Notes: generated from the letters alone by a model not told the origin. 64,000 bases of DNA from Paenibacillus antarcticus (GCF_001637225.1 NZ_LVJI01000019.1:1-64000), one strand, 5' to 3'. Positions 1 to 9,190 are shown, counted from the stretch's first letter. Made by a program: numbers and translations.

Positions 1-234
1 ACTTGACAGGGGTCACTTCACTGAGCGGGTTCTTTCATGTTTAGGGATCTAATTGTAGACAATTTGAAGATATCAAATAAAGTCTATTTTGGAGACAGGA
101 TATCTACAAATTATAGAAGGTTGTGCTCCCAAACGAATTGTTTATAAATTAATTCAACTCTTTAACATGGAATTTACAGTTCATCTATATACTTAAATCG
201 ATATCATAATGCATTCGAAGGGGAGTATAACTAC

Positions 235-3015
235 ATGAACAGCAAGATGAAGTCCTTAATTCGTACCTCATTCGCTTTTTGCATGCTTGCACAGAGTATG
301 GCGATGACGGTGTCTGCAACAGACAACAATCCTTCCACCAATTCAACAGGAAGATGGATGTCAGGTGAGTACCATGCCCATACCATACAATCGGGAGATG
401 CGTCCGAATCTTTTATGAAACTGGAAAATGTACTTGATGCTGCGTTTCGAGAGGATCTTGACAATAAGCCGGTAGAAACAGTCACTTCATTGACGTATGG
501 CAATCCCTTTGATTATATCGTGCTATCTGATCATTTGCGCGATTCGCCGCGTGATCCAAATGGCAACAATAAGCCTACTGCTCGTTGGGAAGCGATTAAA
601 GAACAGCAGGACAAGCTTGCTGCGCTCCAAGCAATGGGCAAATACGCAGATAAATACATTTTTTCTGGTTTCGAATGGGACATGATGGGATTGGATCATG
701 GCGCTGTGGGTATTATTGATTCCGGCAATGATGCAGTACCTATTGATGCAATTCATCAATTTGAATGGCTGTACAGTTACGATACAACGCCAGGTATGTT
801 TCATTCAAATGAGGCTGCTCTTTGGGGAGCAAGGCTTGATAAGAATACATTGAAAAATGATAAAAATAAAACCTTTGAAGCCATTGAGTGGCTAAAAACG
901 AATTACCCAGAGAGCTATGTATTGCTTAATCATCCATCTAGACATAATGGTGGTAGCGGTGTTGTCACTATCGAAGATATTCGCAAGATGAATGATATTG
1001 CTCCTGAGATTGTATTTGGTATGGAAGGGTTACCGGGTAATCAAATGGCAGCCGGTGGGAATAGATCGGAATTAAATGACGTATACGGCGGAGCTGACGT
1101 CATGGTCGCAAAGGTCGGCGGAATGTGGGATGCCATGCTTGGTGAAGGTCGCCACTTCTGGAACTTCACAAATTCTGACTTTCATTTTAAGGTGAGTAGC
1201 AATCGGAGTTATTCGAGTGGTTACTGGCCTAGTGAGTACTCGCGAAACAATACTTGGGTCGAAGGTAATACCTTCAAAGATATTGTAGAGGGTATGCGTT
1301 CAGGTAAATCTTATGCGGTTTATGGTGATCTCATCAATGCGCTTGAATTCAATGCCAATGGAAGTGGTGATCAAGCAGAAATGGGCGAGAACCTACAAGT
1401 GACCGAAGGGGATCTTACAACAATCAGCATTCGATTCAAGAGTCCAGAGCACAACAACTATGCACAAATTAGCCCGCACGATACATCAGTCACCAATGAT
1501 ATCAAAGTCGATCATGTCGATCTGATCTCAGGAGAAGTGACTGGTAAGATCGATGTAAGTCAATATGCTAGCAATACTACTAATAACACGACGAAAGTCA
1601 TTAAACGTTTTACGAAAGAAGATTGGGGACAACCAGATAGCGAAGGATATTATACTGTCTCTTATAAGGTACCTGCGGATACAAACCGTTATTATCGTTT
1701 GCGTGGTACGAACCTTGGTACAGACGTAGCAGGTTTCACAGAAAATGGCGAGCCATTACAAGATCAATCATTTGATCGTGGTAATGACACCTCGGAGCTG
1801 AACGAGGAACGCTTCAATAATATTAATGACCGTAACTATACAGGGCTGTGGTTTTATTCCAACCCGATCTTTGTTAATGTGGCCGCGCTTAGTGACGAGC
1901 AGGCAGTTACCGATACGATGACTACTGTAACTTCAACACTTGGTGATACGGGTGCGATTACCACTAACATTCCCCTCCCTTCTGAAGGGTTGCATGGTAC
2001 CCGGATTGAATGGAAGAGTAGTAATGCGAATATTATTCGCATCGACAACAACATCGCGATGGTTACGCGTCCATCCTCTAGCGTAGGGGATATGCGTATC
2101 ACACTGACTGCAATGATCTCTCGCGGAGATCACAGCATAGATAAACCCTATACCTTTATCGTTAGAGCCTACCCTCCTAACAACTTGCCAGACAATAGCT
2201 CGTCAGGAAATAGTTCGTCATCAGGCAACAGTTCTAGTAAGCCAAATGCGTCTGTCTCAGATGGTGGAGGAACAGTTACTGCTGATTCAAACGGCAATAT
2301 CACAATAACACCTGACAAAGGTTACCAGGTTAAAGATGTTACGATCAATGGGATATCTAAGGGAGCATTAATTCAATTGACGGGTCTGAAATCTTCTGAT
2401 CGAGTTGTTGTGACCTTCGAGAAACTTCCGGAACAACCTCAGAAACCAACTGAGCCTGCTAAGCCTGCTGTTACTTTTAATGATATTTCGAATCACTGGG
2501 CAGCTTCATCTATTAACTATGTTGTGGGATATGGATTGTTCACGGGTACCACGGCAAATACGTTTAGCCCGAACAATACCATGACTCGTGGTATGCTGGT
2601 CACGGTTATGCACCGCTTAGCGGGTAAACCTGAAGTTGGGTCAATTCACTTCAAAGATGTTAATACGGATGCCTACTACAGTGATGCAGTTGCTTGGGCA
2701 AGCCAGAATAACATCGTCAATGGGGTTGATAGTACTCACTTCGCTCCAGATCAACCTATTACTCGCGAACAACTTGTACAGATGCTATTCAATTATGCCA
2801 AAGCAAACAAATTGAATATTAACGATAGCCAGTCATTAGTTGCTTTCACGGATGCGAACAAAATCTCAACTTGGGCAATTGATGCGATGAAGTGGTCCGT
2901 AAGCAACGACTTACTTTCTGGTAAGGGTAAGGGCATGCTTGATCCAACGGGTGCCGTATCACGTGCTGAAGTCGCAGCAATTATGAATCGTTTTATGAGT
3001 ACCTTCAACATGTAA
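235..3015 (+). CDS. Secreted PHP/CehA-like metallohydrolase with SLH cell-wall anchor
   Basis: Protein of 926 residues. A signal peptide ends near residue 28 (VSA). The N-terminal half carries PHP/CehA-McbA-type metal ligands: H-A-H at 47-49, S-D-H at 98-100, E147, N-H-P at 232-234 and N-S-D-F-H at 313-317. Next come a divergent bacterial Ig-like segment (about 560-645), a Ser/Asn/Gly linker (about 651-672), an InlB-B-like repeat (about 675-735) and three SLH domains starting near 745, 804 and 869. The SLH domains should bind secondary cell-wall polymer, so the enzyme is displayed on the surface. PHP enzymes usually hydrolyse phosphoesters and CehA relatives hydrolyse other esters, so the substrate is unknown. 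The ATG has a GAAGGGGAG site 9 bases upstream. It appears monocistronic. Confidence 0.85.
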   Translation: MNSKMKSLIRTSFAFCMLAQSMAMTVSATDNNPSTNSTGRWMSGEYHAHTIQSGDASESFMKLENVLDAAFREDLDNKPVETVTSLTYGNPFDYIVLSDHLRDSPRDPNGNNKPTARWEAIKEQQDKLAALQAMGKYADKYIFSGFEWDMMGLDHGAVGIIDSGNDAVPIDAIHQFEWLYSYDTTPGMFHSNEAALWGARLDKNTLKNDKNKTFEAIEWLKTNYPESYVLLNHPSRHNGGSGVVTIEDIRKMNDIAPEIVFGMEGLPGNQMAAGGNRSELNDVYGGADVMVAKVGGMWDAMLGEGRHFWNFTNSDFHFKVSSNRSYSSGYWPSEYSRNNTWVEGNTFKDIVEGMRSGKSYAVYGDLINALEFNANGSGDQAEMGENLQVTEGDLTTISIRFKSPEHNNYAQISPHDTSVTNDIKVDHVDLISGEVTGKIDVSQYASNTTNNTTKVIKRFTKEDWGQPDSEGYYTVSYKVPADTNRYYRLRGTNLGTDVAGFTENGEPLQDQSFDRGNDTSELNEERFNNINDRNYTGLWFYSNPIFVNVAALSDEQAVTDTMTTVTSTLGDTGAITTNIPLPSEGLHGTRIEWKSSNANIIRIDNNIAMVTRPSSSVGDMRITLTAMISRGDHSIDKPYTFIVRAYPPNNLPDNSSSGNSSSSGNSSSKPNASVSDGGGTVTADSNGNITITPDKGYQVKDVTINGISKGALIQLTGLKSSDRVVVTFEKLPEQPQKPTEPAKPAVTFNDISNHWAASSINYVVGYGLFTGTTANTFSPNNTMTRGMLVTVMHRLAGKPEVGSIHFKDVNTDAYYSDAVAWASQNNIVNGVDSTHFAPDQPITREQLVQMLFNYAKANKLNINDSQSLVAFTDANKISTWAIDAMKWSVSNDLLSGKGKGMLDPTGAVSRAEVAAIMNRFMSTFNM

Positions 3016-3043
3016 TCATAAGTACTATTTTTGAATTTAGAAG

Positions 3044-3116
3044 AGTGCACCATTTAGAATAATCATTTGGCATATCCAAGTTGGGTTAACCGATGAACTC
3101 TAGGGGGTGCACTTTT
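3044..3116 (+). terminator. Possible terminator, long-loop hairpin after the SLH protein
   Basis: AGTGCACC (3044-3051) pairs with GGTGCACT (3106-3113), followed by TTTT. The 54-base loop contains smaller self-complementary pieces. The arms are short for so long a loop. Confidence 0.45.
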
Positions 3117-3274
3117 CCCCTTCAAAATAGATTTACACTATGATTCCTAATGCCTAACTCAAAATTGTTAGATAGTTCAACAGTAGCAATCATTACTCCG
3201 AAGTGCATCAGGTGAGTTCGTACTGCACATATTTTATATTGTCAGTAAACCGTATTCCTGCTATTATCATAATG

Positions 3275-3298
3275 ACTTATTAAACGTGTTTAATAAGT
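3275..3298. promoter_or_regulatory. Perfect 11-bp palindrome, likely ROK repressor operator
   Basis: ACTTATTAAAC, two bases, GTTTAATAAGT: an exact inverted repeat lying 30 bases before the ROK repressor start. AT-rich TTATTAAA/TTTAATAA dyads of this kind are typical NagC/XylR-family sites, so autoregulation of the repressor-transporter operon is the simplest reading. Confidence 0.7.
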
Positions 3299-3328
3299 GT
3301 GTATGACTTTTATAATAAGGTGGGGAGT

Positions 3329-4384
3329 ATGATGAGTGAGATACGACTTACTTCGCAGCATACAAGATCAGAAGTGATACGTTGCCTTCGGTCTGCATTG
3401 TTAGAGCATGGAAGTGCTACGAAGGTTGAATTGAGTCACAATTTACAAATTAGCTTTCCGACCATAAGTAAGTTCCTGAAACAAATGGAGAACAGAGGAG
3501 AAGTTACAACCGTTGGCCTTGATGAATCAAGTGGGGGAAGAAGAGCTATAAGATATACATATCAGCCGAACTATATGCTGGGGCTAGCCATCTTTCTAGA
3601 GAAAGGTGAGACGAATTATACTGTATTTAATTGCCTAGGGGAAGTCATTGAGCAAGGGTACACCCATAGTATGCTAGAGGAAGGTGTGTCACAGCTAACC
3701 ACATTTATTGAGAGTAAGAGGAATGCTTATCCTAACATGAATGCTGTGGCTATCGGTGTCCCAGGTGCAGTTAATAACGGGACAATCTTTCATATACCGG
3801 GGTATGAGAACTATCATAATCTTGATCTTAAGAAGCATATAGAGGAGCAACTTGCTATCCCGACTGTTGTAGAGAATGACATGAATGCTGCTGCAATCGG
3901 GTATATGGCTCAAAGGGAAATGGGAGAAAGGATTTCTTTGTTCTATTTGTATTTAGGGAAAAATGGCCCAGGTGCAGGGATTATAATTAATGGTGAAATT
4001 GTGAGAGGCAAGACCTATTTTTCAGGAGAAGTTTCATTTGTCCCCCAGTATGACAGTAGAAACTTACTAGAAGCCTTAGCCAATGGAAATGGTGGGGAGA
4101 CGAAAAGTACACATATGGCGGAAAAGATAGATGCGATTAGCCGATTAGTGGCCACAATTACCTCTATTTTGAATCCTCATTATATTATTTTTTGTGATGA
4201 TGAGATAGATACGGTTATGCTCAATCAAATTGCTGAGCGAAGTACCAACTATGTTCCAAGAGAACATCTCCCAGAGTTAGCTGTAAGTAACTTGAAGCAT
4301 GACTATCTAAACGGATTACAGCGACTTGGATTGAGTGTGTTGATTTCACAACAAATAGATGACCAACATAAGGAGTACAGATAA
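3329..4384 (+). CDS. ROK family transcriptional repressor (NagC/XylR type)
   Basis: The N-terminal winged helix-turn-helix (about residues 10-75) is followed by a ROK sugar-kinase-like domain (AIGVPGAVNNG, VVENDMNAAAIG). An upstream in-frame GTG at 3299 is unlikely as the start because it lies at the edge of the palindromic operator and has no ribosome binding site. AAGGTGGGGAG at 3317-3327 serves ATG 3329 or ATG 3332. The C-x-C zinc motif of classic ROK proteins is not evident in the region after GPGAGIIINGEIV, so the effector domain may be divergent. The MFS gene follows after 2 bases, so the two are co-transcribed and the effector is probably the transported sugar or a derivative. Function as a repressor is inferred from the family. 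Confidence 0.85.
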   Translation: MMSEIRLTSQHTRSEVIRCLRSALLEHGSATKVELSHNLQISFPTISKFLKQMENRGEVTTVGLDESSGGRRAIRYTYQPNYMLGLAIFLEKGETNYTVFNCLGEVIEQGYTHSMLEEGVSQLTTFIESKRNAYPNMNAVAIGVPGAVNNGTIFHIPGYENYHNLDLKKHIEEQLAIPTVVENDMNAAAIGYMAQREMGERISLFYLYLGKNGPGAGIIINGEIVRGKTYFSGEVSFVPQYDSRNLLEALANGNGGETKSTHMAEKIDAISRLVATITSILNPHYIIFCDDEIDTVMLNQIAERSTNYVPREHLPELAVSNLKHDYLNGLQRLGLSVLISQQIDDQHKEYR

Positions 4385-4386
4385 CG

Positions 4387-5607
4387 ATGGCAACTTTCTT
4401 TTTAATTATTATTTATTTAGCGTTTATTAGTTTGGGATTACCTGATTCATTACTTGGATCGGCATGGCCTGTGATGAGTGTGGATCTTAATGCTTCATTA
4501 GGAACGGCAGGAATTATTTCTATGGTTATTGCAGGGAGTACAATTGTATCAAGCTTATTAAGTGGTACAGTGCTAAAGCGGTTTGGTACGGGAAAAGTGA
4601 CGCTTGTAAGTTGTATCATGACAGCAGTAGCGTTACTTGGTTTTGCATGGTCTCCTTCATTTATGTGGTTAGTTATATGTGCAATTCCACTCGGGATAGG
4701 TGCAGGGTCTGTAGATGCAGGATTAAATAATTATGTGGCTATTCATTATAAAGCTCATCATATGAGCTGGCTGCACTGTTTCTGGGGAGTAGGCGCTACA
4801 CTAGGTCCAATGATTATGGCTTCGTCTATTTCAGGTAACAATTTGTGGAGACAAGGTTATCTCATCGTTGCAGGTGTTCAATTTATTCTAGTCGTTATTC
4901 TATTCGTTACGCTTCCTTTATGGGATAAGGTTGCTAAACGTAGTCACGTCATAAATGCCGAATCCGAACTTGAGGCGATGAATCAAGAGTTAGATCAAAT
5001 TGCGGAGAATACGAAGCCGTGGAATATAAAAGGGGTCAAGTTAGCGATGCTAACCTTCTTATTTTACTGTGGAATCGAAGCAAGTATGGGTTTATGGGGC
5101 AGTAGCTTTCTTGTGAATATAAAATATTTACCTGCAGCAACAGCGGCACAATGGGTTTCTTGGTTCTATATAGGGATTACAGTTGGGCGAATGATTACTG
5201 GATTTATTACGTTTAAAATGAGTAGTCGAATGCTGATTAGGTACGGCCAGCTTATCGCTTTATTCGGGACAGTACTACTTGTGTTACCGTTCCCACCTAT
5301 CCTCTCGCTTATTGGATTTACGGTTGTAGGATTGGGGTTAGCACCTATATTTCCATGTATGCTACATGAAACACCTGCCCGATTTGGGAAAAAGAAGGCT
5401 CAGTCCATCATGGGATTTCAAATGGCTGCTGCATATACGGGTAGTACGCTAATACCTCCGTTGCTTGGATTGCTTGCAACCAATATGAACATTAGTATCT
5501 TTCCGTGGTTCGTTAGTATATTTGCTATCGCGATGCTGTTGTGTACAGAGAGACTAAATCATTTCTTGAAGAAATTACATGTGGGTATTAGGAAAAGTAT
5601 TCAATAA
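4387..5607 (+). CDS. MFS transporter, probable sugar permease under ROK control
   Basis: 406 residues, predominantly hydrophobic, with about 12 predicted transmembrane segments. The N-terminus (YLAFISLGLPDSLLGSAWP) and the central GAGSVDAGLNN stretch resemble the FucP-like/YdjE-like branch of the major facilitator superfamily. A charged cytoplasmic loop (about 178-216) separates the two six-helix halves. The start is 2 bases after the ROK repressor stop, so translation is likely coupled. The regulator suggests a carbohydrate substrate, but the sequence does not identify it. Confidence 0.8.
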   Translation: MATFFLIIIYLAFISLGLPDSLLGSAWPVMSVDLNASLGTAGIISMVIAGSTIVSSLLSGTVLKRFGTGKVTLVSCIMTAVALLGFAWSPSFMWLVICAIPLGIGAGSVDAGLNNYVAIHYKAHHMSWLHCFWGVGATLGPMIMASSISGNNLWRQGYLIVAGVQFILVVILFVTLPLWDKVAKRSHVINAESELEAMNQELDQIAENTKPWNIKGVKLAMLTFLFYCGIEASMGLWGSSFLVNIKYLPAATAAQWVSWFYIGITVGRMITGFITFKMSSRMLIRYGQLIALFGTVLLVLPFPPILSLIGFTVVGLGLAPIFPCMLHETPARFGKKKAQSIMGFQMAAAYTGSTLIPPLLGLLATNMNISIFPWFVSIFAIAMLLCTERLNHFLKKLHVGIRKSIQ

Positions 5608-5642
5608 AGCGTACTGCTTGCAATGAGAGAACTAATAATGTG

Positions 5643-5678
5643 AAAAAGTCTCTATTATAGGGGCTTTTTTTGTTTTTT
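5643..5678 (+). terminator. Rho-independent terminator after the ROK/MFS operon
   Basis: AAAAAGTCTCT pairs with AGGGGCTTTTT (with G-U pairs) around a 5-base loop, followed by a long T run. Confidence 0.75.
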
Positions 5679-5710
5679 TGCAACCTAAACGATTCTTTTC
5701 CTACTTTATA
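5679..5710 (+). promoter_or_regulatory. Possible ECF-type promoter upstream of the sigma factor gene
   Basis: TGCAACC at 5679-5685 has the AAC core seen in ECF -35 elements and lies about 17 bases before CTACTTTATA. The -10 is not a recognised CGTC element, so autoregulation is only suggested. Confidence 0.25.
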
Positions 5711-5747
5711 AGTGAAGGCCTTAATCAAACCGAACGGAAGTGATGGA

Positions 5748-6305
5748 GTGGATGATAGAGACATTATACAATTGTACTTTGCGCGCAATGAAACAGCAGT
5801 AGAAGAAACATCTAAAAAATATAAAAATTACTGTACCCAGATCGCCCGTAACATTCTGTCTAATGTTGAAGATTCAGAAGAATGCGTTAACGATACCTTT
5901 CTTGGAGCGTGGGAAGCGATACCGCCGAAGTCACCTGAGAAACTGTCGTCTTTTCTGGGGAGGATCACGCGAAATATCGCCTTGAATAAATACGATTATT
6001 ACAAGGCCAAAAAACGGAATAAAGAATTTGATGCAATTCTTGATGAATTAAACGATTGCGTATCTTCATCAGACAATGTTGAAAGTCAATATGAGGGAGA
6101 ACAAATGGCCGAATCCATAAGCATATTTCTGCTGAACATTAAGGAAGATCATCGGAATATTTTTCTGAGACGATATTGGTACGCTGATTCTATGGCGGAT
6201 GTTGCCTCACGATTTGCAATAAGTGAAAGCAAAACCAAATCTATTCTATTCAGAACACGAAAAAAACTTCAAATATACCTTAAGAAAGAGGGTTATGTAC
6301 TATGA
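5748..6305 (+). CDS. ECF-type RNA polymerase sigma factor
   Basis: Region 2 (DSEECVNDTFLGAWEAIPP, about residues 45-65 from this start) and region 4 (SMADVASRFAISESKTKSIL) mark a small sigma-70 factor of about 185 residues. The N-terminus from GTG 5748 reads VDDRDIIQLYFARNE, the usual start of this Bacillota ECF subfamily, with GGAAG 7 bases upstream. A GTG at 5712 would add 12 residues without a good ribosome binding site. It overlaps the next gene by 4 bases (ATGA), which fits a sigma/anti-sigma pair. The target genes and signal are unknown. Confidence 0.88.
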   Translation: MDDRDIIQLYFARNETAVEETSKKYKNYCTQIARNILSNVEDSEECVNDTFLGAWEAIPPKSPEKLSSFLGRITRNIALNKYDYYKAKKRNKEFDAILDELNDCVSSSDNVESQYEGEQMAESISIFLLNIKEDHRNIFLRRYWYADSMADVASRFAISESKTKSILFRTRKKLQIYLKKEGYVL

Positions 6306-7216
6306 ATAATAAAGATCTCTTTAAAGCCATTGGTCACGTAGACGGTAATTTAGTAGAAGAAGCTAATACTACGAGACGGACAAATATAAATAAAAAATCA
6401 TATATCAGATGGGGAACGATCGCTGCCTGCCTTGCAGTAGTGGTAGGGTTGGCCATTTATAAATCCCCCTCTACACCACAGTCTGCTTCCCTAGAAATAT
6501 CGCAACAGACTCAGGTCTCTGCTTCCCCAACGGGAATTCGAAAAATTCTGAATTACAATGGATATCGTTATGCATTCGTAGGCGATGGCGCTCAGTTCAA
6601 GTTCACAGGACTGGAGCCTGTACAATCGCTTGGAACATTAGAGTATGATATCAACCCTGAGACGGCGAAGAACGATGGAGACAACAATGTGGAAGAGAAT
6701 TATGCCACGACGTTCGCTGTTGGTGGAAAGTTATATGAAATTCCAACTTACCCATCCCATTTTCGCATTGCAGTTAAGTATGAACACAATTATTATCTGG
6801 CAGAACTCGTGGCCAAGGTAAATGATTCTGAGATGACTGCAAAGGAGTATCTAGATATGTCTAATCTGAAGGAGCATGCAAAAGAAATTGATATTCTAAA
6901 TCATATGGGAAATGACGTGCTTAAGAAAATAACAGATCATACTCTTGTAGAGTCCATCATTGAGGGCTTGTACAGTGCAACAAATGCTGATTTAACTAAC
7001 AATGAATACGAGGCTATTGGAGGGGCGCAATCCGAAGGGAAATCGTATCAACTACAGTTCAACATCAAGGACGGGACCGAAATAGCCATGTACATCATTC
7101 CCGAACTAAAAGTCGTGTCTATGGGTGATGCTTATTATCAATTGCCGGATGCCTTCTTTGATCAAACCGAGGATATCTTCGCAGGGCTTATACAAGAGGC
7201 GTTGCCGCTCTACTGA
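6302..7216 (+). CDS. Single-pass membrane protein, probable anti-sigma factor
   Basis: 304 residues. A short cytoplasmic N-terminus (about 1-36, starting MNNKDLFKAIG) is followed by one transmembrane helix (about 37-53) and a roughly 250-residue extracytoplasmic region. This N-terminal pattern recurs in proteins encoded directly after this ECF subfamily in clostridia and paenibacilli, where they are taken to be anti-sigma factors. Translational coupling through ATGA to the sigma gene supports the role. I recognise no named domain in the outer part, which may be the sensor. Confidence 0.7.
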   Translation: MNNKDLFKAIGHVDGNLVEEANTTRRTNINKKSYIRWGTIAACLAVVVGLAIYKSPSTPQSASLEISQQTQVSASPTGIRKILNYNGYRYAFVGDGAQFKFTGLEPVQSLGTLEYDINPETAKNDGDNNVEENYATTFAVGGKLYEIPTYPSHFRIAVKYEHNYYLAELVAKVNDSEMTAKEYLDMSNLKEHAKEIDILNHMGNDVLKKITDHTLVESIIEGLYSATNADLTNNEYEAIGGAQSEGKSYQLQFNIKDGTEIAMYIIPELKVVSMGDAYYQLPDAFFDQTEDIFAGLIQEALPLY

Positions 7217-7296
7217 GTAAATGAGTTCGGAGCCAGAGTATTACCGGAGTTGGGCCTGTGTAAAGAATACGTGGTATACCCCTACAATTTTGATTT

Positions 7297-7340
7297 ATAA
7301 ACAACACCATCCATTAAAGGATGGTGTTGTTTATTTTCAT
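7297..7340 (+). terminator. Strong rho-independent terminator after the sigma/anti-sigma operon
   Basis: A 16-bp perfect stem (7297-7312 with 7319-7334), loop ATTAAA, then TTTT. The remaining bases up to 7546 are AT-rich and hold a small CTATTTT/AAAATAG dyad (7388-7402) but no clear promoter. Confidence 0.88.
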
Positions 7341-7546
7341 GAAGATATTTACGAGCTCCAGTCATATTAGGATAAACAGTCCTTTTTCTATTTTAAAAAT
7401 AGTCCAAAAAATATGTATTGATATATATTCATATATTTGAAATGTTATTGTAGTATATTAGTAATTAATGGAAATGTTATAAACTTAATTTAAAGATTCA
7501 AGTTTTTGTCATCATAAAGAAGTTATAGAGGAGATTGATTATTAAT

Positions 7547-8182
7547 ATGATAACTGAAGTTTCTATCTTACCCATTCAATCTGTCTATTCTATTGACAAT
7601 CACATCATTACTGCCACAGTGTTAAATGAAGAACCTTTAATAATGAAATTTGATCATGTACTAAGCGATGAAGAATGCCAGGCATTTATTGAGTCTGCTG
7701 CATCTCGCCTTAAAAAATCGAAATTAGCAAATAAAGAATTCAGTGAAATTCGTACTAGCAGTGGTATGTTTTTTGATGAAAACGAAAGCCCGTTAATTTC
7801 TATAATTGAGAACCGCATATCAAGCTTAATGCATGTACCCATTGCGAATGCTGAAGGACTACAAGTTTTACATTATGAACCGGGACAAGAATTTAAAGAA
7901 CATTATGATTTTTTTGGGCCCAATAACCCTTCAAGTCTTAATAATCGTATAAGTACATTAGTCATATATTTAAATGATGTAGAAGAAGGAGGGGAAACAA
8001 CACTTCCAAGCTTAGGTATTACGGTTAAACCAGTTAAAGGTTCTGCTGTTTACTTCGAATATTTTTATAATAATCAAACATTAAACGAACTAACGCTGCA
8101 TAGTGGTGAACCTGTTATACGTGGGGAAAAATGGGTAGCTACGCAATGGATGCGTAAACAACGAATTCGAGCAGCCAACTAA
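7547..8182 (+). CDS. 2-oxoglutarate/Fe(II) oxygenase, prolyl 4-hydroxylase-like
   Basis: 211 residues. The iron-binding triad H-x-D...H is visible as H119-Y-D121 and H185, and K195 in RGEKWVATQW is the expected 2-oxoglutarate-binding basic residue. The LxxYLNDVEEGGETTLP and VKPVKGSAVYFEY stretches are hallmark beta strands of the P4Hc fold. Such enzymes hydroxylate proline, or other residues, in proteins or peptides; the target is not visible here. The ATG at 7547 has AGAGGAG 13 bases upstream, slightly long; an in-frame TTG at 7535 is too close to that site. It stands alone, with about 135 bases before the next gene. Confidence 0.87.
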   Translation: MITEVSILPIQSVYSIDNHIITATVLNEEPLIMKFDHVLSDEECQAFIESAASRLKKSKLANKEFSEIRTSSGMFFDENESPLISIIENRISSLMHVPIANAEGLQVLHYEPGQEFKEHYDFFGPNNPSSLNNRISTLVIYLNDVEEGGETTLPSLGITVKPVKGSAVYFEYFYNNQTLNELTLHSGEPVIRGEKWVATQWMRKQRIRAAN

Positions 8183-8317
8183 GGTTTATCTATAAAGAGC
8201 GATCAATCTATTCCTTTACATATTTACAACATTTACGACAGCTGATAAAGTAGGTTACTTGATAAAGATGTTTAATTGAAGTTTCATTACATAGTTACGT
8301 ATTGAGGAGAATATAAG

Positions 8318-9136
8318 ATGAATAGTATTGAATCTCTGGAAACTGTGGTTGCGATAGTTCCAATCTTAAAGGCGGCAGTTCCTGCTGAATTATCGATTGC
8401 TATTTGTGATACAGAGAAATTTATTGCTTATTGGCCTGGAGAAAATATTGATTTGCAAATATATGTCGGTCAAGAGCTGCACCAAGAGGAACCGTTAACG
8501 CAAGCGATTCGAAATAATGTAGCGCTAAGGTCAGAGGTACCTGCCACATTTTATGGTTTTGAATTTACGGGTACGGCTACACCGCTCCACGACTTCAATG
8601 GTAATGTGATCGGCGGCATAGCCATTCAGCTTCGTAAACAAAGTGAATTAATAGCCATTGCTGATCAAATTTCAATTTCACTTACGCAAGCTAACAACCA
8701 GCTCTCGCAAGTCGCGGAAGGTTCGGTTGTATTGGCAGAGTCTGCCCAGCAGCTTCTTACGCTCGCCCATCAGACGGTAGAACAGGTGAATGAAACGGAT
8801 AAAGTTGTATCGATTGTTAGAAGAGTTGCAGACCAAACGAATTTATTAGGCATTAATGCGGCGATTGAAGCGGCTCATGCAGGGGATCGAGGAAGAGGAT
8901 TCGGTATAGTAGCGGGCGAGATACGTAAATTATCCAAGGAGACGCTTACGTCGACGAACGCGATTCAGCATACACTGAAAACATTCGAAGAAGCAATAAG
9001 CGGGATGCGCGTATCCATTGAACAAATGACAGCAATCGTTGATCAACAGGCGACGTCTTCTCGTCAGGTTTCAGACTTTATTGATGAGGTTCATAGGATG
9101 TCGGAGCAATTGAATAAAATCGCAAAGAGATTATAA
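8318..9136 (+). CDS. Soluble methyl-accepting chemotaxis-type receptor (YfmS-like)
   Basis: 272 residues without any transmembrane segment. The N-terminal 115 residues form a small sensor-like domain (HDFNGNVIGGIAIQ is PAS/Cache-like). The C-terminal part has the conserved receptor tip, DQTNLLGINAAIEAAHAG followed by GRGFGIVAGEIRKLS, which binds CheA/CheW. Size and lack of membrane anchor match B. subtilis YfmS, a soluble receptor. It has a good GGAG site (TTGAGGAG) before the ATG. The ligand is unknown. Confidence 0.88.
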   Translation: MNSIESLETVVAIVPILKAAVPAELSIAICDTEKFIAYWPGENIDLQIYVGQELHQEEPLTQAIRNNVALRSEVPATFYGFEFTGTATPLHDFNGNVIGGIAIQLRKQSELIAIADQISISLTQANNQLSQVAEGSVVLAESAQQLLTLAHQTVEQVNETDKVVSIVRRVADQTNLLGINAAIEAAHAGDRGRGFGIVAGEIRKLSKETLTSTNAIQHTLKTFEEAISGMRVSIEQMTAIVDQQATSSRQVSDFIDEVHRMSEQLNKIAKRL

Positions 9137-9159
9137 CTGAACTCGTCTCCACCATGTAG

Positions 9160-9190
9160 ACCCCGACTGCAAAGGTCGGGGTTACTGCTA
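9160..9190 (+). terminator. Short GC-rich hairpin after the chemoreceptor gene
   Basis: ACCCCGAC (9160-9167) pairs with GTCGGGGT (9175-9182) around a 7-base loop. The T tail is poor, so termination may be partial. Confidence 0.5.

Noticed and set aside
1..234. Partial gene or promoter at the left edge
   Set aside because: No reading frame of note, and no -35/-10 pair at proper spacing before the first gene; only scattered AT-rich dyads (GATATC repeats).
3299..3328. N-terminal extension of the ROK repressor from GTG 3299
   Set aside because: The codon abuts the palindromic operator and has no ribosome binding site; ATG 3329/3332 has a strong one.
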